Shown: positions 46,416-54,223 of the stretch, piece by piece
How the letters are laid out: every line of letters starts with the position of its first letter
How positions within the stretch are numbered: the stretch's first letter is position 1
Source: an uncultured Lacticaseibacillus sp.
GTDB taxonomy: Bacteria; Bacillota; Bacilli; Lactobacillales; Lactobacillaceae
Direction of reading: 5' to 3'
NCBI GenBank assembly: GCA_934370925.1
Contig: CAKRNG010000006.1
Span: forward strand, 28,722-92,721
Length of the DNA stretch: 64,000 nt
Translations under genes and position numbers: made by a program
Notes under the pieces: generated by a model
Database searches by the model: none
The model's input: the letters and a program-made list of their open reading frames with translations, nothing else
What the model was told of the DNA's origin: nothing

Positions 46416-46417
46416 CG

Positions 46418-46537
46418 AGGCTGCGCCAGAAGACGGTTTGGCCCCAGTATACAGAGCAGGCCCGGTAGAAATCCCGAACTTTGGATTTCTACCGGGCCTG
46501 TTTTGTATGTTAGGGGGCAGTTTTCTGGAGCAGCCTC
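46418..46537 (-). repeat. Palindromic element A, copy 7
   Basis: Reverse orientation with core CAGGCCCGGTAG/CTACCGGGCCTG; the right end has decayed (TTTTCTGGAGCAGCCTC). Between converging genes. Confidence 0.87.
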
Positions 46538-46551
46538 ACAAATTCATTCAG

Positions 46552-46986
46552 TTATTCAACCGACACCAGCTGCACCGCACTCACGCCGCGCAATGCGTGC
46601 AAGTCGGCGACGAGGGCGTCGAGCGTGTTGGGCATGCTGCTGATGTCGAGGGACATCACGACGCTGGCCCAGTTGTGGATGGGAATGTTCTGGTTGATGG
46701 TCAGGATACTGGCATCCGCGAGGGACACTCGGTTCAGGACTTCAGACAGCACCCCGCGTTCGTGGTGCAACATCAGTGACACCACGGCTTTGCGATTCGA
46801 AAGCTCCTGGGATGGGCGGAAAACCACGTCCTTATACTTGTAGTACGTGCCCCGGCTAATCCCCACAACCTTCACGGCCTCACTGACCTGGTGGACTTCA
46901 CCATTCTCAAGCAGTGACCGCGCTTCAATCACCTTCTCAACCACATCAGGCAGAATGGAGCGGTCAACGATGTAATACTTATCCAC
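46552..46986 (-). CDS. ACT domain-containing protein (PheB-like, UPF0735)
   Basis: 144 residues. The N-terminal ~65 residues (YYIVDRSILPDVVEKVIEARSLLENGEV...SRGTYYKYKD) form the helical part of this family; the C-terminal ACT domain (KAVVSLMLHHERGVLSEVLNRVSLADASILTINQ) may bind an amino acid. PheB has been linked to phenylalanine metabolism, without a proven reaction. Single gene. Confidence 0.88.
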   Translation of the reverse strand: MDKYYIVDRSILPDVVEKVIEARSLLENGEVHQVSEAVKVVGISRGTYYKYKDVVFRPSQELSNRKAVVSLMLHHERGVLSEVLNRVSLADASILTINQNIPIHNWASVVMSLDISSMPNTLDALVADLHALRGVSAVQLVSVE

Positions 46987-47258
46987 TGGAAATTCCTCGT
47001 TCTCTTCATTATATGTTTACGGTGCGAAAAATATGTTCACGTTGCTAATACAAAGTAATCATACCGGTAAACACAACCTACCGCAAGACGTTGCGCAAAG
47101 ATTGTTATTTTGACCTGAATAACTTTCGGTATCGTCACCTCACCACTCATTTCACGGTCGGTTTGGGGATTGGTCGGAACATGTTGACGCAATGATTTAA
47201 ACGCGTTAGACTGCGGGCATCAGTTCTTATCACGGCAACAAAGTAAGGGAGGATAACC

Positions 47259-47474
47259 ATGAAGGAAGTTACGATTGAATACGCACGCGAACACCTCACC
47301 GACCTCATGAACGAGGTGAACGCGACGCACCAGCCCATCCAGATTAGGGGCACACAAATGACCAAGGATGCCGTCATGATTGGTCAACACGACTGGGACG
47401 ACATTCAGGCAAAGTTACGGGCTTGGAAGACGGTTGCGCCTGACGCTGGGCAAACGGAAACGGATAATCAGTGA
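47259..47474 (+). CDS. Phd/YefM-like antitoxin, orphan
   Basis: 71 residues. VTIEYAREHLTDLMNEVNATHQPIQIRG...KDAVMIGQHDWDDIQAKL follows the Phd/YefM pattern: N-terminal DNA-binding dimer and a short C-terminal helix. No RelE/Doc toxin follows. AAGGGAGG upstream. It is followed 43 bases later by the truncated HigA-like gene, possibly cotranscribed. Confidence 0.72.
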   Translation: MKEVTIEYAREHLTDLMNEVNATHQPIQIRGTQMTKDAVMIGQHDWDDIQAKLRAWKTVAPDAGQTETDNQ

Positions 47475-47517
47475 CCTAGAGGAATAGACAGCTTCCTCGC
47501 GCATAAGGAGAAAATCC

Positions 47518-47781
47518 ATGCTAAATCGTCACAACAAAATTGCACTTTCTGATGCCGGCATGACTTCCGCAGCAGACGTCATTGCTGAAACGCTTGAATT
47601 TAACCACCTTAATTTGCACGAGTTCGCTCATCGGATCGACGTCTCGGTCTCCCTCCTCGATTGCATCCTTGCGCACGATGCCTTCATTTCGCCTGAAATT
47701 GCACACAATATTGAGGACGTGATCTGTATAATTCGGTATGTTCGATACTTATTCTTGCCAACCACATTCAAGAATGAATAA
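47518..47781 (+). pseudogene. Truncated HigA-like XRE antitoxin
   Basis: Codons to about 47722 read like the start of a HigA antitoxin: DVIAETLEFNHLNLHEFAHRIDVSVSLLDCILAHDAFISPEIAHNIEDV. After this the frame turns into unrelated residues (ICIIRYVRYLFLPTTF) that are antisense to a minus-strand fragment. A full HigA would continue about 30 residues further. RBS AAGGAG. No HigB toxin is seen. Confidence 0.6.
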
Positions 47782-47975
47782 TTCTTATTAACTTGACCCA
47801 AGACATTCTCAATGTGTGCAAGATTGTCCTTCTTTCCCATCAGTTCTTCTCGTCTGTTAAGAACTTCCTGAGCTGTGAATCGATCTGAGTACCTCACCCC
47901 ACCTGATCCACCATCAAAGTAAAAGTAGTCATTCAAAAAGTCTATTAAAGCTCGATTTGTTAATTTATTAACCAT
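47723..47975 (-). pseudogene. Fragment of an unknown gene, joined to the higA remnant
   Basis: Minus-strand frame MVNKLTNRALIDFLNDYFYFDGGSGGVRYSDRF... with GAGG before the ATG at 47975. The sequence looks protein-like for about 80 residues and then runs into the antisense of the HigA fragment. Base composition is more AT-rich than the neighbours. No family recognised. 47976-48234 holds no gene. Confidence 0.4.
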
Positions 47976-48234
47976 TCGTCCTCACCCGTTTCGATTACTT
48001 TCATTATCTACAAAAACAGGCAATCAAAGCTTTTGCTTTAACCGCCCCTCTAAATAACCGGTCAAATCACATTTTACCAGTTTCTTGAATTAGTTCGCTA
48101 TATTCTACTCACTAAGCACAGCTCTTTGCTTATCACTTTGAAGTTGTTAGCCATGATATTTACCCAGTTTTTGAGGCATGGCAAAAGTCTCAATCAGTTA
48201 AGTAATCTTCAGACCATATCACCTTCAAACACAA

Positions 48235-48282
48235 AAGAAGCCCTGCCTGAACCGCACTTCGGTTCAGGTAGGGCTTCTCTGC
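48235..48282 (-). terminator. Terminator of the GNAT pair
   Basis: AGAAGCCCTGCCTGAACCG-CACTT-CGGTTCAGGTAGGGCTTCT; U-run on the minus side. Confidence 0.9.
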
Positions 48283-48292
48283 ATCCAATCAC

Positions 48293-48724
48293 TCACATCT
48301 TCCGTTCCATCACCCGGCAAGGCACGCCATCCTCCAGATACTCCTCCGAGATAGCGTGGTACCCCAACCCTTCATAAAAGGACATGGCCGTAACTTCCGC
48401 ATGAATTTGCAGATCATGAATGCGCTGATTTTGCGCATGGCGTTCCAACGCGCGGATAATCTGGGTACCGAGGTGCTTGCCCCGGTAATCCGCGCGGGTG
48501 GCGATGCGGGTCAGACGTCCCGCATCATCCCCCTCCCGCAAGAAGCGGCCAGTCGCAACGGGTTCCTTGCCGTCGAAAATCACGGCGTACGTAACACCAG
48601 GGACGTCATTGTCGTCGAATTCGTCCTGGATGGCAATGCCGCGTTCGAGGACGAACACCTGCATGCGCACATAGATGGCTGCGGCGCGGAGCCACGCCGC
48701 AGTACCGAGTTTGAGGTCGTACAT
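48293..48724 (-). CDS. GNAT family N-acetyltransferase (ElaA/YjcF-like)
   Basis: 143 residues. Acetyl-CoA-binding motif A region RIATRADYRGKHLGTQIIRALE and later EVTAMSFYEGLGYHAISEEYLEDGVPCRVMERKM. The start has the RMQVFVLERGI block seen in ElaA/YjcF-like acetyltransferases. Substrate unknown. It begins one base after the preceding GNAT gene. Confidence 0.87.
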   Translation of the reverse strand: MYDLKLGTAAWLRAAAIYVRMQVFVLERGIAIQDEFDDNDVPGVTYAVIFDGKEPVATGRFLREGDDAGRLTRIATRADYRGKHLGTQIIRALERHAQNQRIHDLQIHAEVTAMSFYEGLGYHAISEEYLEDGVPCRVMERKM

Positions 48725-48725
48725 C

Positions 48726-49301
48726 CTACGCCTCCAGGTCCTTCCGCATGTGGTTGTACAAGTGGCTAAGGATCTTCACTTCACCATCCACCTTGAACCC
48801 AAAGCGTTCATACAGCGCCTGCGCACCAGGGTTCTCCTTATCGCACACAAGACCCATGTAGCGTTCACCGGCAGCGGTCTGCTTGTCGATGGCGGCGTGC
48901 AGAAGCTGCGTCCCAATTCCGCGATGTTGCGCTGTGGCTTTCACCGCGATGAGGTCGAGGTACCATTCACCGGGGAAACTCTCGGTGTCGGGGAACATTT
49001 CCCGCCCATCGTGAATGCCCACTTGTGGCAAGAATGGCTGGAAGGCGTCATCGATATGGGCCTCATCTGCAGATGGGTACCCCACGCAGACACCCACGAT
49101 TTCGCCATCATCTTCAGCGACCAACGTGTGCGCGTAGCTGTAACGGTAAGGCGCCACCTTGAAGGCCTCCGCGAAGACGGCGTTCACGTCATCTTCGGCC
49201 ATCACCATCAATTCAGGCACTTCCATCTCGTCGAATACAATTTTGATAATAGGTGCAGCTTGAATACCATCTTCAGGGGTTGCTTGTCGAACTGTAATCA
49301 T
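48726..49301 (-). CDS. GNAT family N-acetyltransferase
   Basis: 191 residues. Motif A is LDLIAVKATAQHRGIGTQLLHAAIDKQ; the end LYERFGFKVDGEVKIL is typical of GNATs acting on small molecules or protein N-termini. ATG with AAGGAGAAT upstream. First of two adjacent acetyltransferase genes. Confidence 0.88.
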   Translation of the reverse strand: MITVRQATPEDGIQAAPIIKIVFDEMEVPELMVMAEDDVNAVFAEAFKVAPYRYSYAHTLVAEDDGEIVGVCVGYPSADEAHIDDAFQPFLPQVGIHDGREMFPDTESFPGEWYLDLIAVKATAQHRGIGTQLLHAAIDKQTAAGERYMGLVCDKENPGAQALYERFGFKVDGEVKILSHLYNHMRKDLEA

Positions 49302-49351
49302 GTTGAGATTCTCCTTTTTGATTTCAATTTACAAAAGAGCCTTTGACGCAA

Positions 49352-49376
49352 CTCCTCACCGGGAACCGGTGAGGAG
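49352..49376. terminator. Hairpin downstream of smpB
   Basis: CTCCTCACCGG-GAA-CCGGTGAGGAG, perfect 11-base stem, no U-run. Confidence 0.6.
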
Positions 49377-49432
49377 CTGTGTGAAAAGCCCTTCTGCAAT
49401 GTCTAAATGAACAATTAATTTAACAACGCCAA

Positions 49433-49903
49433 CTAACGGTCTTTGAGTGCCCTCGCAATCTCGCGTTCCTGATCGCGGCGTTTCAATGTTTCCCGCTTGT
49501 CATAGTTGTGTTTCCCGACCGCGACGCCGAGGAGGACCTTCGCGTAACCGTGCTTGAGGTAGACCTTCAACGGCACCAGGGTGTTCCCCTGGCCCGCCGT
49601 TGCGGCATCCAACTTACGGATTTCCTGCTTGTGCAGCAATAGCTTCCGGTTACGGAGTGGATCCACGTTGAACTGATTTCCCTCTGCATACGGACTGATG
49701 TGGACGTTTTCGAGCCACACCTCACCGTTGCGGATACGCGCGAAGCCATCCTTGAGGTTCATCTTGCCGGCCCGGACGGACTTAATCTCGGTCCCCGTCA
49801 GCGCAATTCCCGCCTCAAAGGTGTCCGTGATGTTGTAGTCGTGCCGCGCCTTCTTGTTCTGCGCCACCAGGTTATCGGGTTTCGGTTGTTGTTTCTTTGC
49901 CAT
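49433..49903 (-). CDS. smpB: SsrA-binding protein SmpB
   Basis: 156 residues. Binds tmRNA for rescue of stalled ribosomes. Motifs: [51 protein letters not shown] and the basic tail [27 protein letters not shown] at 49903; a TTG two codons earlier is nearer to GGAGG and could be used. Follows rnr as in other Firmicutes. Confidence 0.95.
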   Translation of the reverse strand: MAKKQQPKPDNLVAQNKKARHDYNITDTFEAGIALTGTEIKSVRAGKMNLKDGFARIRNGEVWLENVHISPYAEGNQFNVDPLRNRKLLLHKQEIRKLDAATAGQGNTLVPLKVYLKHGYAKVLLGVAVGKHNYDKRETLKRRDQEREIARALKDR

Positions 49904-49944
49904 ACGCAATCAATCCTCCCGAAAATCGTGTTGATTAATTCAGA

Positions 49945-52401
49945 TTACTTACGCTTGTTCTTGAACTGGTTGTTCCGGCTGCCACCGTGACTCTGGTTCC
50001 CGTTCCGCTGCCCACCAAACTTGTTGGCAAGGTCGCCCAGAGAGGAGCCGCCTTGACGGTTCCGGTTGTTCCCGCCGTTGCCGTTACGGTTACCATTCCC
50101 GTTACCACCATTGTTATTACCAAAACGGTTGCCGCCATTGCGATTGCCGTTGCGAGGACCACCGAATGTCTTCTTGACGGGTGGGGCCTGAAGCAGGTCA
50201 CTCGTGTCGAAGTCTGCCTTTGGGGTCGCCTCGTCTGGCAACAGCTTGAAGTCGATGTTGCGCTGTTCAACGTCCACATTTTCCAAGTGCACGCGGACGG
50301 ATTGCCCAATACGGTACATCTTGTGCGTGCGACCACCAACCAGGGCCATCTGCTTTTCGACGAACTGGTAGTAGTCGTCGTCCATCGTGGAGATGTGCAC
50401 GAGGCCTTCAACGGTGTTCGGCAGTTCAATGAACATCCCGAAGCTCAAGACGGAGCTAACCACGGCGTCGAAGTCTTCGCCCACCTTATCGAGCATGAAT
50501 TCAGCCTTCTTCAGGTCGTCAACAGCACGTTCGGCGTCGATGCTCCGGCGTTCGGCGGTACTGGTCTGCACGGCGATGTCAGGCAGGGCTTCACGCCACT
50601 TGTCCTTCACTTCTTCCGTTTCACCCTTGCCTGCGTATTCGCGAATCATGCGGTGTGCCACCAAGTCAGGGTAACGGCGAATTGGGGACGTGAAGTGGCT
50701 GTAGTAAGGGGCAGCCAAGCCGAAGTGTCCCAGTGGATCTGGTGAGTAACGCGCCTGCTTCAGACTCCGCAGCAACTTCACGTTCACCATGGCTTCTTCA
50801 GGCTTCCCAGCAACTTCTGTGACCACGTGCTGCAACATTTCAGGCGTAATGGTCTTGTTCTTCCCCATCTGCACGTGGATTCCAAACGTTGCGCAGAACT
50901 CGATGAATTCCTTGATGCGGTCATCGTCAGGCGTCTCGTGCACACGATACAGGAATGGGACGTGATCGTCGTAGTAGTTCTTCGCCACGGTTTCGTTGGC
51001 CGCAAGCATCATACTTTCAATCATCTTTTCAGACGTCCCACGTTCACGCAACACAATGTCGGTTGGGTGGCCATCTTCATCCACGATAATCTTGGCTTCG
51101 TTCTCTTCGAAGTCGATGGCCCCGCGCGCATGACGCATCGTGTACATGACTTCATGCAGCTTCGCCATCTCCTGCAACATTGGGAACAAGTCCGCGTGTT
51201 CGCCAAGCGCTGCGACGTCCCCGTCGAGCGCCTTGTTCACGTTGTTGTATGTCAGACGCCCGTGGGAACGGATGACGGACTGGAAAATGTCGTGGTTCAG
51301 GATGTGCCCGTCGCCATCGATTTCCATCACGCAAGACATCGCGAGCCGGTCAACGTCTGGGTTCAGGGAGCAAATTCCGTTCGACAGGCGGAATGGCAGC
51401 ATTGGAATTACCCGGTCAGTCAGGTAAGTGGACGTGCTGCGTTCGTAAGCTTCGTCGTCCAGCGCGGTCCCTGGCGTAACGTAGTAGGAAACGTCGGCGA
51501 TGTGCACGCCGAGACGCCAGTTACCATTTGGCAGGCGGGTGAGCCCGACCGCATCATCGAAGTCCTTGGAGTCATCCCCGTCAATCGTGACCACCACGTC
51601 ATCCGTGATGTCACGACGACCGGCACGATCTGCTTCGGTCACGTGGTCAGGAATCTGGTTGGCCTGTTCGAGTACTTCGGTTGGGAATTCGGACTTGATG
51701 TGGTTCTGATAGACGATGGCCATCACGTCCACACCAGGGTCGTTCTTGTTCCCGAGATCCTGCTTCAGGACCCCTTCCATGCTTTCAGGATGGTTGCGGT
51801 CAGGGTAACTCGTAATTTCAACGAGCACCATGTCGCCCATCTGTGGCATGAGCCCCGTATCCTTCACGAAGATACTGTACTTGTTAATCTTCTTCTCGTG
51901 GCTCTTCACGGTCCCCATGTAGCCGGTGCGAATCGCTTCCCCATCAGGCAAAGGTTCGTATTCACCAACGAGCTGAGTGTACTTGTGCTCAGTAATGTGC
52001 ACAACTTCCGCATCCCCACCCCGGGTATCGCCAGGGCGTGCCGCGTGCAACACGTGGATTTCAACAGTGTCCCCATCCACCGCATTGTGCGTGTTAGGTG
52101 GGGCGATGAAAAAGTCAGGGTCTGCACTTTCAGGAATCGCAACGAAGCCAAAGCCCTTATCGTTACCGCGGAAAGTCCCGGTAATCAGGTCTGCTTCGCC
52201 CGCACCAGCTGCAAACAATCCAGCTTCGTCCTTATGCAACAGGTTATCCTTCTCAAGTCCGGCCAAGGCTTCAGCCAACACCTTGACGTCTGTTTCATCA
52301 ACGTGAAGGGCCTTCATCAAAGTTTTCGTCGCGTAACTCACTTTGGGGTTCCGCTTGAATAAAGCTAATAATTCATTACGCATGTGACCGACAGTGGTCA
52401 T
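49945..52401 (-). CDS. rnr: Ribonuclease R
   Basis: 818 residues. 3'-5' exoribonuclease that degrades structured RNA and acts with SmpB/tmRNA. Order: N-terminal helix-turn-helix (1-65), cold-shock domains (70-220), RNB catalytic domain (255-590) with TIDGDDSKDFDDAVGL and HIADVSYYV, S1 domain (625-705). An unusual tail of ~75 residues is rich in Gly, Asn and Arg (repeats of GGNRNGN type), then basic. ATG with GAGGACG upstream. Operon secG-est-rnr-smpB. Confidence 0.95.
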   Translation of the reverse strand: MTTVGHMRNELLALFKRNPKVSYATKTLMKALHVDETDVKVLAEALAGLEKDNLLHKDEAGLFAAGAGEADLITGTFRGNDKGFGFVAIPESADPDFFIAPPNTHNAVDGDTVEIHVLHAARPGDTRGGDAEVVHITEHKYTQLVGEYEPLPDGEAIRTGYMGTVKSHEKKINKYSIFVKDTGLMPQMGDMVLVEITSYPDRNHPESMEGVLKQDLGNKNDPGVDVMAIVYQNHIKSEFPTEVLEQANQIPDHVTEADRAGRRDITDDVVVTIDGDDSKDFDDAVGLTRLPNGNWRLGVHIADVSYYVTPGTALDDEAYERSTSTYLTDRVIPMLPFRLSNGICSLNPDVDRLAMSCVMEIDGDGHILNHDIFQSVIRSHGRLTYNNVNKALDGDVAALGEHADLFPMLQEMAKLHEVMYTMRHARGAIDFEENEAKIIVDEDGHPTDIVLRERGTSEKMIESMMLAANETVAKNYYDDHVPFLYRVHETPDDDRIKEFIEFCATFGIHVQMGKNKTITPEMLQHVVTEVAGKPEEAMVNVKLLRSLKQARYSPDPLGHFGLAAPYYSHFTSPIRRYPDLVAHRMIREYAGKGETEEVKDKWREALPDIAVQTSTAERRSIDAERAVDDLKKAEFMLDKVGEDFDAVVSSVLSFGMFIELPNTVEGLVHISTMDDDYYQFVEKQMALVGGRTHKMYRIGQSVRVHLENVDVEQRNIDFKLLPDEATPKADFDTSDLLQAPPVKKTFGGPRNGNRNGGNRFGNNNGGNGNGNRNGNGGNNRNRQGGSSLGDLANKFGGQRNGNQSHGGSRNNQFKNKRK

Positions 52402-52452
52402 AATTTCGTCCTCATTTCCATTATTATCTGTTTAATTTAACGCGTTCTGGCA

Positions 52453-53181
52453 CTAAAGGGTGCGCAGAAACGCAATCATGTCTTGTTCAAGTTGTTCGTG
52501 CACGGGGTCGACCGTGATGATGTGGTCGGCACTCGGGTACCAGTGGAAGCTCAGCGCTGCATTCGGCAACCCATCCCGCGTGGTCAAGGCAGTTTCCGGA
52601 TTAATCACGGAATCCTGCCCGCCCTGCGCAATAAAGATTGGTTTGCGAATCGTGTCCGCCTCGCGCATGACGCCGTGTGCAAAGTGGCGAATCGCAGCGC
52701 GTTGCCCCTCAATTGCGGGCGCCATGGCGTCTTTATCAATGGTCGCACCTGTAAAGTGCTGCACGTAATCAAAGTAATTGTGTACGGTCCGCGTGAAGTA
52801 CGGCGACCCTTCCCAGATTGGCGAGGCCATCACGCCTCCACCAGCTACGGCATCAAGTTCAGAAATCGCCCGCAATGCCAGCACGCCACCGAGCGACAGC
52901 CCAAAAACCGCCACCCGGGGATAACTACGGTACATACGCGCCACGGCCGCTTGTGTATCCGCCCACCAATCATCGGGATTCCCGCCAAGCAGTGGTCCCG
53001 TCATGGTCCGGTCGTGATGCCCACGCAGGACGGGCACATACACACCATATCCCGCCGCGTTGAGCGCAGGCGCCAACAGCTTCATGTCGCGGCTGCTACC
53101 CGTGTAGGAATGCAGAAGTACCACCCCGACACGGCCGTGGTCACCGTCATATTCTAATGCGTGAGGTATTCGTATCATCAT
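52453..53181 (-). CDS. Carboxylesterase (Est, alpha/beta hydrolase)
   Basis: 242 residues. The catalytic triad is visible: Ser in FGLSLGG, Asp in GGQDSVINP, His in SADHIITVD. VVLLHSYTGSSRDM provides the oxyanion region. Homologous to the Est carboxylesterases found between secG and rnr in Firmicutes. ATG at 53181 with GGAGG five bases upstream. Confidence 0.92.
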   Translation of the reverse strand: MMIRIPHALEYDGDHGRVGVVLLHSYTGSSRDMKLLAPALNAAGYGVYVPVLRGHHDRTMTGPLLGGNPDDWWADTQAAVARMYRSYPRVAVFGLSLGGVLALRAISELDAVAGGGVMASPIWEGSPYFTRTVHNYFDYVQHFTGATIDKDAMAPAIEGQRAAIRHFAHGVMREADTIRKPIFIAQGGQDSVINPETALTTRDGLPNAALSFHWYPSADHIITVDPVHEQLEQDMIAFLRTL

Positions 53182-53203
53182 AGCGACCTCCATTCAAATG
53201 AAT

Positions 53204-53237
53204 AAAAAATGCCCCCCTGCGCTTGCAGGAGGGCATC
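53204..53237 (-). terminator. secG terminator
   Basis: GATGCCCTCCTGC-AAGC-GCAGGGGGGCATT on the minus strand followed by TTTTTA. It would separate secG from the downstream esterase, which may still receive read-through. Confidence 0.85.
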
Positions 53238-53242
53238 TGTCG

Positions 53243-53479
53243 TTAGTGGGATGACAGGTACGCCAGCGCTACTGACAAGCCGAAAAAGACAATTCCGAGA
53301 ACAACGGTAACCTTCTCCATGAAAGCCTCGAAACCACGAGACTTTGCCTTCCCGAACAAGTCGGTTGCACCACCGGACAGGGCACTGAGCGCGTCCTGCT
53401 GCTTACTTGGCTGCATCAAGACAGCGATAACGATGAGCACTGAATCCACAATCAACAGGTTTGTCAGTAATGACTGCAT
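53243..53479 (-). CDS. secG: Protein translocase subunit SecG
   Basis: 78 residues, two membrane helices (LLIVDSVLIVIAVLMQPS and VTVVLGIVFFGLSVALAYL) around the conserved SKQQDALSALSGGATDLFGKAKSRGFE. Part of the SecYEG channel. ATG at 53479 with GGAGG eight bases upstream. Confidence 0.95.
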   Translation of the reverse strand: MQSLLTNLLIVDSVLIVIAVLMQPSKQQDALSALSGGATDLFGKAKSRGFEAFMEKVTVVLGIVFFGLSVALAYLSSH

Positions 53480-53608
53480 GTTAATTTCCTCCATTATACC
53501 GCGGAGGTTCGGTGTTGCTCACTCCGCACAAATATTACTAATACCAGACTACCACAAGTACGGCGCCGTTGCACTGAAATTTTCACAACAGTTGTCACTA
53601 ATGTGCAC

Positions 53609-54036
53609 GGCTGTTGCGGAGAAAAGCCCAGCTCCGGTTTTGGTGTGCCTCCAGTGGTGGGGCACGGCACTAACGATGTCCAGAGTTCTAACCGCTAAAG
53701 CGCTAAGAACTTCTGGCTCCATAACTTCGGCCAAACCCGGGCCAAAGTTATTCCACCTCGCTTTGAGCCTGTCAGGAAACCCACCTGCCAGTCTCAAAGC
53801 CGGCCCGTATCTAGAGGATTCGCCATAAGTCCAAAGTACACGAACGTTGCATCCAGTCGTGCGCCAGAAGACTGTCCCCACACATACAAGGCAGGCCCGA
53901 CAGAAATCCTAAGTTCGGGATTTCCGCCGGGCCTGCCTTGTATACCGGGGCCAAACCGTCTTCTGGCACAGCCTCAAGATACCTTCACCACTTACGACAC
54001 CCCAAAACCTCCGCCGAACTTTCCCCCGCAACGGCC
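53609..54036. repeat. Element B copy 4, interrupted by element A
   Basis: The B framework starts with CAGCTCCGGTTTTGGTGTG and includes a 31-base hairpin at 53721-53751 (ATAACTTCGGCC/GGCCAAAGTTAT). It also carries a hairpin CCAGAGTTCT/AGAACTTCTGG found in E2. In the loop of its last hairpin (TATCTA ... AAGATA) sits a whole element A with leader (53819-53975), after which B resumes (CACCCCAAAACCTCCGCC...). Confidence 0.85.
53819..53975 (+). repeat. Palindromic element A, copy 8, with leader module
   Basis: Leader CGCCATAAGTCCAAAGTACACG..., then the hairpin with core AAGGCAGGCCCG/CGGGCCTGCCTT. Nested inside element B copy 4. The remainder to 54223 holds no gene; a hairpin ATGTGCC/GGCACAT (54181-54204) may end transcripts. 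Confidence 0.88.
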
Positions 54037-54223
54037 TACATTCTCCATGATAAGTAACAAGCGACCTACCCCGTAAAACCGACAACATTCACCGATGTCG
54101 CACCAAACATTTTGACGAGATAAACGTCTAAATTTCTGCTCAAATGTAAGATTGGCGTACACGATCAATCTATGTAAAGGGATGTGCCGCACTTTGGCAC
54201 ATTTCTTTCTGCGTCGCCCCGCG

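Noticed and set aside
47976..48234. Possible gene in the AT-rich gap after the antitoxin remnants
   Set aside because: Only short frames without ribosome sites; no similarity recognised.
5943..53975. CRISPR array
   Set aside because: The repeats are dispersed over 48 kb, palindromic over their whole length and lack regular spacers or cas genes.
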